Shown here: positions 23,001-34,407 of the stretch, one piece after another
Numbering within the stretch: position 1 is the stretch's first letter
How the letters are laid out: each line of letters starts with the position of its first letter
Assembly (NCBI RefSeq): GCF_016808335.1
Contig: NC_053146.1
Location: forward strand, 28,249,495 to 28,313,494
DNA from: Panicum virgatum
Taxonomy: Eukaryota; Streptophyta; Magnoliopsida; Poales; Poaceae
Direction: 5' to 3'
Length of the DNA: 64,000 nucleotides
The notes under the pieces: generated by a model
What the model saw: only the letters and a program-made list of their open reading frames with translations
The model's database searches: none
Told to the model about the DNA's origin: nothing
Made by a program: the position numbers and the translations under genes

Positions 23001-23693
23001 CGATGAAGCGCGGGTGCAGTGCGCTCGCTGAGGCTGGCTGACGCTGGCGCGTGGGCCCGGTTGGTAGGCTTGCTGAGGAACGCGCACGGGTGTGACGCGC
23101 AGGCGCGGGGAGGGACCGACAGGTGGTGAAGCGGCGTGCGCTGCGCGATCTGCTGGAGGCGCGGCTGACAAGCGGGCCCGCCGTGTCAGTCGGGGGCACG
23201 CGCCGCGGGCTGGTGGACCCGGACGTGGGGCGGGGCGCAGTGAGACGGGGCGAGCGCTCGCGGCGCTGAGCGCGCGGAGGTGGGCCGAACACAGGAAAGG
23301 GAGGGACGCGCGACCAACGGGCCGGGATCGGGCTGCGAGGGAAAGAGAGATCGGACTGCGAAAAGGGAAAGGAGCAGGCCGAGTTGGGCTGAGCGCTGGG
23401 TTGGGTTTGGATATGGGTTTCCTATTCTTCTTCTCTTCTTCTATTTCTATTTCTATTTCAAACCAAACTATTTGAATTCAAATTTGAATTTGAATTCACT
23501 CTAGCACTCAAACAAACAAAACAATGCTCCAGCATGAATGCACAAACATGTTGAACTTAGAATAAATTTTTAATTACTTTATGAAGCAGAAACAAATTAG
23601 AAATGCAAGGCTAAGCAAATTAAATCCTTAGAAAATTAAATAAAACCAATTAAATTTATTATTAAAAGCTGGAATTTAAGTTAGGGTGTTACA
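20049..23693 (-). mobile_element. C 5' LTR
   Basis: It is the first LTR in transcription order and lies next to the primer site. It carries a TATAAC box (22679-22684), a splice-donor-like CTCG/GTGAGC near 22370, mini-ORF exon 1 at 21403-21496 without stops, and exon 2 at 20303-20342. Confidence 0.88.
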
Positions 23694-26600
23694 CCGGCCC
23701 AGGCCGTCTCCCCCTTTCCTTTCCTTCCGCACGGCCCAGCGCAGCCCAGCTCTCCCCCTCACTTCCCGCGCTTGGCCCAAAACCCCGCTCGCCCCACTCG
23801 GCACGCTCTCAACCGCGTCGCTTTCCCCATGCCGGCCCAGTCCGCCCCACACGACCCAGCGACCAATGCCGAGGCCCAGCCTCCCTCACGCGTTTCCCCC
23901 GTGGCTGCCAAGCCGGACCCACGGGTCAGAGCCATCTCCTCCCCCGCGACCTCTGCTCCACGCAACGGCCGCGCCTCCCCGCGATCTCCGGCCGCGATAC
24001 CCGCACCTTTCCTCCCTATCCCACACGCCGGGATCTTCGGCTGTGCCCTTTAAACCATCCCCGACCCCCCTGGAACCCATCATCCCAATTCACAGCCCCA
24101 AACCGTAGCCGCAGTCGCCCCGCGACCCCCACGCCGGAGCAAGGCCCTGCGCCACCGAAGTCCGACTGTTCCGCCGCCCCATCGCCACCGCCAATCGGCG
24201 CCGCGACTCCGACTCGACGCCTGGAACTCCCCCGGGCCCGCTGCCTCTACTCCGACCTCCACAGCGACCCGTCCCCGAACGCTGCCCGCATCTCGCCGCC
24301 GACCTTCACCGCCGAGCTCCCTGCACGACATCCACGCCTGATTCGAACCTCGGTGAGCCATGCACCAACCTTCTCTCCCCTCTGCGCTAGCTAGCCTAAC
24401 CCGTAGGCCACCCTAGCTACCAGCACGGCATGCGCCGGTGCTCCGCCGCCGCGCACGCCACGACTCCTCCATGGCGGAGTCCCCGCCGCACGGCACATCC
24501 CCACGCGGCCCTTGTTCGGGTTCGCACTAGCACCCGCACGCACGCAGACGCTTCCCGGCCGCCCGCCTGAGCCCAGCAGAGCTCGAACACTCGTTTACCG
24601 GCGAGCCCCACTGCCCAGCGCCGCCCCTCGCCGTGGCAAGATCCAACCAGGCCCCAATCCACCGTTATGTTGCCTCAGGTAAACCACACATGCCTCGCTC
24701 GTGCCCCTGGGCCAGATCCCAGGCCAAAACGAGCCCAGGAGCGCCGGATTGGGCGTCTCCGGTGAGCCGCCGCCGCGGAATCGCACGCCGGCGGTGTTGC
24801 GCCGCCGCCCCTCACGCCAAGCCTGCCCTGGCCACCCGATCAACAATCAACGGCCTAGATTAGATCTAGAGCCCAACTAACTCAAGCCGCCAGATCGAGA
24901 TCTAACGGCCCTGAACCGAAGATACCGGTTCGGCCTGGCATTTTTCTAAAGACCCCCCCAGCTTTCTTAGATTTAACCCGCCGTCCAGTATAGTTCAAAA
25001 ATATTTCCAGTTAGGTCAGGTTTTTAACGAATAGGACCCTGAGCTTTTCCCTATTAGAACCCACCGTCCAGACCTGCCATTTTTGCACGCTAGCCCTTAG
25101 ATTTAATGGTTAATTACGTTTAGGCCCTCGGTTTTAGCAGAAAAGTCCCTGGAACCCTGTTTTTTATTATAAATAAGCCCCTGAACCTTGTTTTTAGCCT
25201 AGATTATGCGTTTTAGCTCCGTTTTAGGCGTTCTTTATATCCACGTGATCGTTGTAACGCGTAGAATAGTTTTAGACTAGTTTAGTGTACTGTTTTTATG
25301 TATTGATGTACTGTTTCTTAGTTTTTGTAGTATTTGCTTGTATGCTTATTATTGCGCCTTGTTTTGGCCATGTGTTCGTGAGTAGACGTTGATCCATCTG
25401 AGGAGCCCCAGTACTAGTACCAGGAGCAGCCGTCTTCCGAGCACTTTGAGCAGCAGCAGGAGCAGTACGAGGAAGGCAAGTATAACATGAACACCACCTA
25501 TCACTTTAAATACAATTTCATACTGCATTTAATACTGTATGGCTATAAGGATTTCCTAGCCACTTTATATCCTTTATATGTACCTTTGGGTTGCATTTTG
25601 GTTAGTTGTGCTAGGTGCCGCTGCTATAACACACTTGGTCCTTTTTAATTAATTTGATTAATGGTATATGCAACTTAATTCTGAGAGTGGCCCTCTGTGT
25701 GGCTTGAGTGGCTCACGTCTCGTTAAAATTGGTTTTTGTTAAAAACATGGTTTAGGGGGCCAGCACAGTGCTTACTGCCTGGTTGGCCACTCTCCATAAG
25801 GACCGGTTCATAGAGCGACAACCTGGGACAACAAGCGCTACCACAAGACTGGAATGGGACGGTCTTGGCTTACTAATTAGGCCATTTTGGTTCGGGAGTA
25901 ACTTACCGACGGGGCATGGGGGGTGGTGAGCTTCAATGGTAGCCAGGCTACGAGGCTTGGTGTGCGTACCCCTCAAGGTGGTTACCATCAGTTGCGGAGC
26001 CTGATTCCTTAGCGGTTACACCTTACCAACGTGTCCTTTGTAACGGCCTCGTAGTGAGTCGCTAGTCATCTCACCTAAGGAAGTGTGATGAACAACTAGC
26101 GTAGCTCGCGACTTGTGGGTAAAGATGTGCAACCTCTGCAGAGTGTAAAACTGGTATACTAGCCGTGCTCACGGTTATGAGCGGCCCAGATCCTCCTTTT
26201 GATTAGTGGGGTTAGCTCCTTCCGACGAGGGGGTGCCTCTCGGGGTTTTGGTTTGGTTCTTAGTAGTAACTTGATTAATTTTTATTAATTACTATGTAAC
26301 TGGGATTATGGTAATTCATCAACTTGTAGTAAATAGCTTAAATAAAAATTTGCCAAGACTTAAAAGCTAATGCAGTCAGTCAGCCAGCTTAGAGCCTCAT
26401 AGTTTGTGTTATACTTGTTGAGTACAAGTTGTGTACTCACTCTTGCCTCTTCTCTACTTTTTTCTCTTGGATACGCTACTGCTGCTCAGTTCCTGCCGAC
26501 ACGAGGGAGTTCGTCCAGTGCTACCAGTACTACGAGGACTTCTAGGTGTTCGTCTCCCAGTCGACGTCCCTGTGGCGCCCTGCTCAGCTTCGGAGAGTTT

Positions 26601-26800
26601 TATTCGTATTTGTACTTCGCTTCCGCTATATCAGACATTTTGTCATTAATGTAATAAATAACATTTGTATTTTGATTTATTATGTCTTATTCGTGATATG
26701 TGCTGTGATATACTGTTCATCCTGTTGTATATACGTGTGACTTGATCCTGGCACATATATGATTGCTCGGTTTATGTTCTTTTATAAACCGGGTGTTACA
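23694..26800 (+). mobile_element. B 3' LTR, right part
   Basis: It resumes with CCGGCCCAGG, which continues the sequence cut at 14376, and ends GGGTGTTACA. It includes TTTAAA at 24049, a donor CTCG/GTGAGC at 24352, mini-ORF exons at 25386-25479 and 26506-26545, and AATAAA near 26655. Confidence 0.88.
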
Positions 26801-27180
26801 CCACCTGCAGCTTACCTCACAGACCGTGGGATATAAGGCAAACGAAGGTAACCCTTAGCCCAGACACCATGTCTGCGCTACTGATTACTACTGCAGTCTA
26901 ACTACGTCTGTTAACCCATAGCAAACTACAACACTCTGTATAAATATGGAGCGATGAACCCGCCCGGCCAAACTTTGTCTCGAAAGATGTTCAAAATTAT
27001 TTTTCAAAGGATTTTGATGCTCAGAAAATATTTTTGGATTTTTGTGAAAATAGAAAAAGGTGCTAGAAAAGATTCTAGCATGCAAGGGAATTTTGAAAAT
27101 TCAAATATGCAGTGGGGAAAATCAAAAAGTTGAGAAAAGCAAAATGGTGAAGAATGAAATATGAGATACGTACCGATTTA
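26801..27180 (-). mobile_element. Athila-like LTR/UTR fragment (U), part 2
   Basis: It starts with the CCACC repeat of B and continues 4420-4749. It is AT-rich from about 26930, with no ORF. In minus-strand order it lies downstream of the protease remnant at 28017-27508. Confidence 0.5.
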
Positions 27181-27507
27181 CCTTCGGCAAGGGCTCATCG
27201 TTTTGAGAATAAAGAGCGGGACCTTTCTCCTGCTTAACTTACCACTGTTCGGCCTGTCCTGGAGAAGTGGACGAGGACAAACTTGTAACCTTCCGCCACA
27301 CCTTCTTTGATTTCTTTGTTGTTCGTGTGGTCGTAGGTTCTTGATCGGGAGAAGTCACTTCAGCTTTTTCTTGCGTGCTCGACCCAGATTTGGTGTTGAT
27401 CATTGAGAATTGTTCCTTCTAGGGCTAGAAATGGAACTTCTCTTCTCTTCTGTTGATGTTGAAGCAGATTTCTCCAGCCCCCACATCGATGTGTGCTCCA
27501 ACAGTGC

Positions 27508-28017
27508 TCAGGAATATGGCCGCCCAAGGATGAGTGGTGTTTCTTTTGATATTTCCATGTCGAGCACTACAAAGTCAACTAGAATGAAGTAGTCTTGAAC
27601 TTTGACTAGAACGTCTTCAGTGATTCCCTCTGGATAGCGGACTGAAGAATCCGCTAGCTGCAGGTGCATCGGTGTTGGGGTCAGATGTGTGAAGTTGAGC
27701 TTGTCGAAGATGACCTTGGGCATCACACTGACGCAAGCCCCAAGGTCGCAGAAAGCATGGCCGAAGTGTTGAGTGTCGATTGAGCAGGTGATCGTTGAGC
27801 GCCCTGGATCTTCTTTCTTCTCCGGAGGTTGGTTGAGTATAGATGCGCTACACTCATCTGTTAGTTTGACAACCTCCATCGTGGGCAGTGGTCGCTTGTT
27901 GTTGATGATGTCCTTGATATAACGGGCGTAAGTTGGCACATGCATCACATCTAGCAACGGGATGTTAACTTGTATCTTCTGAATCATCTCAACAAAATGA
28001 GTGAACAACTCGTCCAC
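27508..28017 (-). pseudogene. Athila-like protease region of T2
   Basis: This 169-residue frame contains NNKRPLPTMEVVKLTDECSA, a catalytic-site-like FCDLGACVSVMPK (the usual D-L-G-A form of Athila proteases) and ends at LILGRPY. Downstream sequence to about 27240 still resembles the tail after the protease, with stops. The reverse transcriptase that should follow is absent. The upstream part joins the gag across the E insertion at 28193-32943. It would process the Gag polyprotein; this copy is decayed. Confidence 0.75.
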
Positions 28018-28192
28018 GGCGGTCTTCCGTTTCCGGGTGGGAAACGGGAGGAAGCTTGTATCGATGAATTTCTGTGGAGTCTCTTTCTAGGGATCCTCGG
28101 GGTCGTCATGTTTTGGAGGTTCTTCTTCCTCCTCATGTGGCCTTGTTGCTTTCTCTGCATGGTTAGTATGTGGTGGATCACGAGTGGACTTA

Positions 28193-31100
28193 TGTAACAC
28201 CCGGTTTACAAAAGGACATAAACCGAGCAATCATATACGTGCCAGGATCAAGTCACACGTATATACAATAGAATGAATAGTATATCATAGCACATATCAC
28301 GTAAAAAAATATAATAAAGCGAATACAAAAGTTATTTATTACATTAATGACAAAATGTCTGATACAGCGGAAGCGTAAAATACATATACGAAGTCTCTCG
28401 GAAGCTGGGCACCACAGGGACGTCGATTGGGAGACGAACACCTAGAAGTCCTCATACTCCTGGTAGCTCTGAGTGAACTCCCTCGCGTCAGCAGGAATTG
28501 AGCAGCAGTAGAGTATCCCAAAAAGAACAAGAGGAAAAAGAGTAGAGAAGGCAAGTGTGAGTACACAACTTGTACTCAACAAGTATAACACAAACTATGA
28601 TGCTCTAAGGTTGGCTGACTCAACTGCATTAGCTTTTAATCTTGGCAAAATTTTATTAAAGCTAATTACTACAAGTGGATGATTTACCATAAACCCAGTT
28701 ACATAGAAATTAATCAAAATTAATTATGAACTACTGAGAACCAAACCGAAACCACCAAGGTAACCCCACTAATCAAAAGGAGGATCTGGGCCGCTCATGA
28801 CCGTGAGCATGGCTAGTATACCAGTTTTACACTCTGCAGAGGTTGCACATCTTTACCCACAAGTCGTGAGCTACGCTAGTTGTTCATCACACTTCCGTAG
28901 GTGAGATGACTAGCAAACTCACTACGAGGCCATTACAAAGAATCTCGTTGGTAAGGAGTAACCGTGAGGGTGGATCGGCGACTATGGAGCAGGTCTAGTC
29001 GGCGTCAAGACACGGAGCACAGACGAAGTTGCATATACCTTTAATCAAATTAATTAAAAAGGACCAAGTGTGTTATAGCGCGGCACCTAGCACAGCTAAC
29101 CAAAATGCAACCCAAGGGATATATATAAAGGATATAAAGTGGCTAGGAAAGTCCTTATAGGCACACAGTATTAAGATGCAGTATGAAAATGTACTTAGAA
29201 GTGATGGGTGTTGTTCATGTTATACTTGCCTTCCTCAAACTATTCCTGCTGCTCAAACTGCTCAGAAGATGGTGGCTGCTCCGGGTACTGGTACTGATGC
29301 TCCTCTGGTAGCTCAACGTCTACTCACAAACACATGGCCAAAAACAAGGCAACAACATAAACATACATGCAAACAAAGGCTAACACTAAGAAACAGTACA
29401 AAAATACATAAAAAAACAGCAAACAAAACTAAGCTAGAACTATTCTATGTGTTACAACGATCGCGTGGACATAAAGAACACCTAAAACGGAGCTAGAACG
29501 CAAAAACTAGGCCTAAAACAAGATCCAGTGACTAAACTGTAAGAAAAACAGACTTTCCAGGGCTTTTCTGCAAAAACCAGGGACCTATACATAAAAACTG
29601 AAAATATCCGATGGCTAAAGTGCTAAAACACCAGGGCTAGACTATGGGTTCAAAAAGGGAAAAGATCAGGGGCTAAAACGCTAAAAACGACCCACATGCA
29701 AATACTTTTGCACGCGATTGGACGGCGGGTTGTTTTTGGAAAAACATAGGGGCTACTTTGCAAAACGCCAGGTGAAGGGGTACGCTGGTTCTAATCTGAT
29801 CCGTCCGCATGGGATTGGGCGGCCAGAGGCGCGCTAAGGCGCAGGCGGTGGCGCGAGTCGTCGGAACAGGGTTTCCGCGGCGGGGGATCGCCGGAGTTGG
29901 CCAATCCGGCGTTCCAGGGCTCGGTTTGGGCCGGGGTTTGGCCGTGGACGCTCCTCACGCCATGCATGATTCACTGGCGGTGTCAGAAGGGTAGATCGGG
30001 GTTCCAAGCGTGGCGCTCGTTGGAGATGGCGACTCGGCGGCGCGGGCTCGCCGAGGTTTACCGAACTGGCAATCCCGGGGTCAAACCGAGCGGGCTTTGG
30101 ATCGGGCATGGCCAGCGTGCCATGACGAACATGCCTGGGCACTCAGCAGGGTACGCTCGGGCTCGGGACATGGGTGCGACAGCGCAGGCGGCGAGCCTCG
30201 CCGGGGCACGACGCGCAGGGTCCACGAGGTGGCCTACGAGCTCTTGGATCTAACGCAAAAGAGAGAGGAGGTCGGGGTGTGGCTCACCGAGGGTTCAGAC
30301 TGGCCGGAGATACAATGGAGCATGGTCGACGTCGAGATCCGGCGGCGGCGATGGGGGCGGTGTTCGCGGAGGAGGGCGCTGCAGGTCTCCTCCTGGCATC
30401 CGGATCCCGTGGTTCAATTCGTGGAGCTCCTGCGGAGGTGCTACGGGGGTCAGGGAGGTCCGTGAATGGCCGGCGGCGAGGAATTGCGGTAGCGGAGCAA
30501 CTCACCGGCGGTGATGCTCGGGCACGATTCCGGCGATGTAGAAGCTTAGGGCCGGGACTGAGGGCTCTGGAAGCTTTCTGGGGCTACGGCAAAGCTATTG
30601 CGGTGGCTTGTCCGGGCTGGGGTGCGGCGGAGCGGCGAGGCTACGGCGGCGAAGGGCCTCTTCGCGGCGGAGCAAGGTGGATGCGGCAGGCTCGGGTTTG
30701 GGGCGGCGCCGGCGTGGAGGACGGGGAGCCGGGAAGGCCCGGGGTGGCGTTTAAAGGGAGGAGCCGGGGATCTCGGGGAGGCGTGCCGTGGAGGGCGCGG
30801 GAGATATCCCCGGCGAGATCACCGGTTTTCGTTGACGCGCGGAGGAAAGAGGAAGGTAGAAGATGGCGCCGACAGGTGGGCTCGGGGCGTCGGTGGGAGA
30901 GGGCGCGAGCGCGCGGGGCATGCGAGCCGGGCTGAGCGGCAAGCGGGCGAAGCGATGCTGGGCCGAGCGGAGACCGGCTCGCTGGGCTGGCGCAACGTGC
31001 GGGGCAGGCCAAGCGGGAATGCGGGAGGCGTGCCGGGTGCGGAGAAGTGGGCTGCGGGGAAAGGAAGGAAGAGAAGGGTCGGGCTGGTTGATTGCTGGGC

Positions 31101-31477
31101 TGCCTGGGCCGGAGCGGGGAGAGGGAAGCGGGCCGCGGGGAAAGAACAGGTTGGGCTGGTTTGGTTTAGGTTTGGGCTGGGTTTGAGAAACTGGGTTGGG
31201 TTTCTTCTTTTCCCATTTCTTTCCTCTTTTCTTTTTCCAAACACACTCAAACTAATTTGAATTCAAAACAGATTTTAATTCAAACCCTACAACACTCAAA
31301 CAAGTAAAACCATGCACCAGCATGAATGCAACAATGAGTTTAACCTAGAAAAAATTTTAATATCTTGTGAGAGAAAATTAATTTAAATGCAAGTCTAAGC
31401 ATATAAAACCTTAGAAAATTAAATAAAGCCAATTAAATTTATTATTAAATACTAAAATTTAAATTTAGGGTGTTACA
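28193..31477 (-). mobile_element. E LTR (3.29 kb)
   Basis: On the minus strand it runs from TGTAACACCC (31477) to ACCGGGTGTTACA (28193). It is a diverged member of the A-D family. TTTAAA lies at 30750-30755, a donor-like CTCG/GTGAGC near 30280, and mini-ORF segments near 29235-29325 (one stop) and 28442-28480 (EFTQSYQEYEDF then stop). Confidence 0.85.
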
Positions 31478-31515
31478 AATCCTACCCCCTTACAGGAATC
31501 TCGTCCCGAGATTCT
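31478..31515 (-). other. Polypurine tract and hairpin of E
   Basis: AAGGGGGTAGGATT next to the LTR, preceded on the minus strand by AATCTCGGGACGAGATT, identical to B and C. Confidence 0.8.
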
Positions 31516-31554
31516 GGGCTGGCTAGCAAAGAGAAACAAGGATGGGATTAAGTT

Positions 31555-32720
31555 CTACTCACTCCTGAGTCGGGATCTCATACCCACATGTCCTGAGCTG
31601 GCAGTATGTTGAATCTCATGCTCAATTTGCTCTCCTGACAAGGTCTGGACCTTTACCACTCTTTTGGTAGGCTGCATCACAAGTTTGTTTCGAACTGACC
31701 AATTTTGACCAAGAATGATGTCGATTCCTGTTGACTCCATTACAATAAGGTCCTTAGGGAAGGTTGCCTCGCCTATCCTTATGCTGACTCGAGGAAATAT
31801 GTAACTGGAGATCTGTTCTTTTCTTGGTGATTTGATGATCATTCTCTTCTCATGGGAAGCTTCAATATCTCATGCTTAGCAGCAAACTGCGTGCTGATGA
31901 ATGAATGTGTAGCACGAGGATCTATCAACACTGAGGCTGGAAAAGAGTTGACTAGAAGCATACCAAGAATGACTGGACTATCATCCCGAATGGTTTCCAC
32001 TGACACATGGTGAACTCTACCCTGGAGGTACTCTTTTGGTCCCTTCTTGGATTGCTCATGCTTTGTACGATCACTGCATACTGGTATCACCTGCTGCTGA
32101 TCCTGATCATTCTGGGCATCTTGCTTAGAGCAGTTCCCGGAAATATGGTGGGTCTCGTCGCCACTGGTACGCGGGATTGGTGAAAGGTCCTGGACTGGTG
32201 CTCCTGGTGACGGGTGATTCTGTGGACAACTTTTGGCATAATGACCTTTTTGCCCACATTTGTAGCACATACGGTGGTGGTGAATGGCGCTACTTGGTTG
32301 AATCACATTCATAGTGATAGTCAACCCATCAACATAATCATAGAGTGCTTGGTTCTTGACCTGTGTATCTCTAGAGCACTCAGGATCCTTTCTCTTCTGG
32401 ATGGTCTGTAGCTCATCGACCGATGGGGAGTCAAGGAAAAGGGAATCCTCTGCTAGCTGCTCTTGATGAGACAACTTTCTCTTTGTACTGGAGAACAACC
32501 TCTGGTTCCTCCTAGTTGTGGCTTCATCTTCAGTCGCACGAACTTGACGACAAGGAACGCCATAGAATTGGCAACACGGGCAAGCTTTCTCACCATTCTT
32601 CAGGTGGTATGTTGTTTGCGAAGACTGATCTTGTACCGTCATCGGCTGCTCCACAGAAACTGTTGCATGAACACCATCACCCATTGCACTATCTCCAAGG
32701 CTGTTTTGTTCAGCTGACAT
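31555..32720 (-). pseudogene. E gag-like plus protease ORF, frameshifted
   Basis: The first frame (32720-31839) begins MSAEQNSLGD. Compared with B and C it has about 25 extra residues before CPCCQFYGVPCRQV. It keeps the CYKCGQKGHYAKSC knuckle and reaches the protease, where the active site reads LIDPRATHSF instead of the usual D-T-G. A frameshift moves the rest of the protease to 31842-31555 (GIDIILGQNW is recognisable). The protease is therefore almost certainly inactive. Confidence 0.75.
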
Positions 32721-32948
32721 CTGAGCTGGGGTAAAGAGGAAACATAGATTGGTAAGGTCAAAGAAGAGACAACCCCACTATGTAAGGTTCTGTCTTATCT
32801 AGACAACACTGCCCATGCATCACTGTGCTAACTCCAGATAGGTGTTACATAAATCCGAAAAAAGGGATCTATAGCATAACTCTTCTGCCTCATCCGAGAG
32901 ATTCTCAAATCCTCCTGTACTATCTGTAGGCCGGGGTGTCACAACTTA

Positions 32949-34262
32949 CCACCCCTCGTGGTCACCGCATTTATCTTTTTTGAAAAGGGAAAAGCAGCAG
33001 CTACTTGCGCAAGTTGTTTTTCTATCATTTTGTTGAAACTTAATTGATTTTTAAGAGCAGAAGAAAGAGTCTCAACCTTTGCATTTATATTTTCCAAAAC
33101 TTTATCATTGGCAGCAAGCTTTTTATTTAAGGATTCATTAATTTTGGCTTGGCCAAAGACAAGATCTCTCAAGGAGGGTTGGTTCGAATTGAAATTTGAG
33201 TTAAAATTATTAATTCCTCCTTGGAATGGTGGGCGTACTTGACCCCTACCCTTGGCCTCCTTGTGGACGGAACCCATTGTTGCTATTGTTGATGTATGCT
33301 GCGTCTTCACGGGTCTCGGGGCAGTCATTCCCCAAGTGTCCACCTTCACCACAAACCTCGCACATTGAGTACGAGTGCATGGCTTGGACAGGAACGAGAA
33401 TTTGTTGTTTGTTCCCTTCGTCGAGTTTCTTCAATAGGAGGTGCATTTTGGCGATGAGCATATCTGTCTCCTTGATGGTATGCATTCCGCCCTTGGTTCA
33501 GGGCTGGGAACGCTCCTCGTTCCAGCCCTTCTTGGAGACCATCTTTTCAATCATGGTCGTAGCCTTGGCAATCGTGAGGTCTAGATAGGCTCCTCTAGCA
33601 GCAGCATCTAAGTGGGCTCTTGTAGCCCGTTATAGAAGCTTTGGAGCACGAGCCACTCATCCATCCCATGATGAGGACAAGTGAGTATGTACTCTTGGAG
33701 TCTCTCCCAAGCTTTATGTCTACTGGAAACTTGAAATTCTTCCATGTAGGGCATTTGTTTTGCCCAACGGGAAGAACTTGGCGAGGAACTCCGTGTAACA
33801 TTTGTCCCATGTACTGACGGCTTCTTTGTTATGGTAAAACCACTATTTTGCTTTCCCCAGGAGGGAGAAAGGAAACAGACGGAGCCCGATGACGTCAACT
33901 GCAACGCCTCGTATGGTTATGGTCTTGCATAACTCCAGAAAGTTTTGGATATGGGTGTTGGCGTCCTCATTCGGCTTGCCACATAATGGGCTAGCCTGCA
34001 CCATGTTAATGAGGCTGGACTTCAGCTCGAAGTTCATGTTCCCAACATCAACGTTGGGTCCAGTCACCACATTGGCGGCTGAGGGGGCGGAGAAATCGCG
34101 GAGAGTCTTCTCAGCCATGGGTTCAGTTGTTGCCGTTGGTGCTTGACGAGCTGGTTCACTTGTTGACAGCGAGAGCGGAGGAGGGATGACGTGAGGTCGG
34201 ACCCTTCTCAGGAGCTTCTCGAGATTTTCAACGAAGTTTGTCGGCAAGGAGATACCAGACAT
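32949..34262 (-). pseudogene. Athila-like gag of T2, several frameshifts
   Basis: It starts MSGISLPTNFVENLEK at 34262. The capsid-type region NFLELCKTI, LFPFSLLGKAK and AWERLQEYI is spread over at least three frames between 34262 and 33595. A CCHC-like knuckle CEVCGEGGHLGNDC lies near 33350, then FNPNQ-like and LRDLVFGQAKINE sequence and a terminal TTRGGK where E inserted. Capsid and nucleocapsid functions are expected for the family; this copy is broken. Confidence 0.8.
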
Positions 34263-34381
34263 ACACTACCCTGTTTTCATCCAATCAGGAGAAAAAAACA
34301 CATTAGCCTATATAAGTAGTAGCTACCTCTTATTCATATTGCCATGTTTATGCATTAGTAAAATCTTTACACCTAGTGCCA

Positions 34382-34399
34382 TTCCCGACAACGGCGCCA
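34382..34399 (-). other. Primer-binding site of T2 (tRNA-Asp type)
   Basis: Minus-strand TGGCGCCGTTGTCGGGAA, one change from the T1 site, just before the LTR end at 34408. Confidence 0.8.
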
Positions 34400-34407
34400 G
34401 AAATGCT

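Larger units (their letters stand above)
14377..23693 (-). mobile_element. Non-autonomous Tekay/Del-like element C, complete
   Basis: It is 9.3 kb long, with LTRs at 14377-18073 and 20049-23693 and a 2-kb internal region. The flanking repeats are CCGGT (left, one change) and CCGGC (right, 23694-23698). Minus orientation is shown by the primer site next to 20049 and the polypurine tract next to 18073. The two LTRs differ by scattered substitutions and a few indels, including one of about 50 bp near 17172 and one of about 12 bp near 17069, so it is older than its near-identical host LTRs would suggest or evolves under CpG decay. There is no pol. Confidence 0.9.
4750..26800 (+). mobile_element. 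Non-autonomous Tekay/Del-like LTR element B with nested insertions
   Basis: The outer boundaries are TGTAACACTC at 4750 and GGGTGTTACA ending at 26800, flanked by CCACC at 4745-4749 and at 26801-26805. Its own parts are a 5' LTR (4750-6858 plus 10132-12178, broken), an internal region (12179-14051) and a 3' LTR (14052-14376 plus 23699-26800). The first 320 bp of the two LTRs show about one visible difference, so insertion is recent. The internal region has gag-like and protease sequence but no reverse transcriptase, RNase H or integrase, so movement must have used enzymes supplied in trans. The primer site has been lost by a deletion at 12178. Confidence 0.88.
28193..32943 (-). mobile_element. 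Single-LTR Tekay/Del-like element E
   Basis: It is 4.75 kb long and precisely flanked by ACTTA (28188-28192 and 32944-32948). In minus-strand order it begins TGTGACACCCCGGCC at 32943, has gag and protease pieces, hairpin, polypurine tract and one LTR ending at 28193. There is no LTR and no primer site at the 5' end. Removing E and one ACTTA restores a continuous Athila gag reading (TTRGGK then STRDPP), so this is a single clean integration. The 5' end equals the internal junction of B (12712) and C (19465). Confidence 0.85.
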
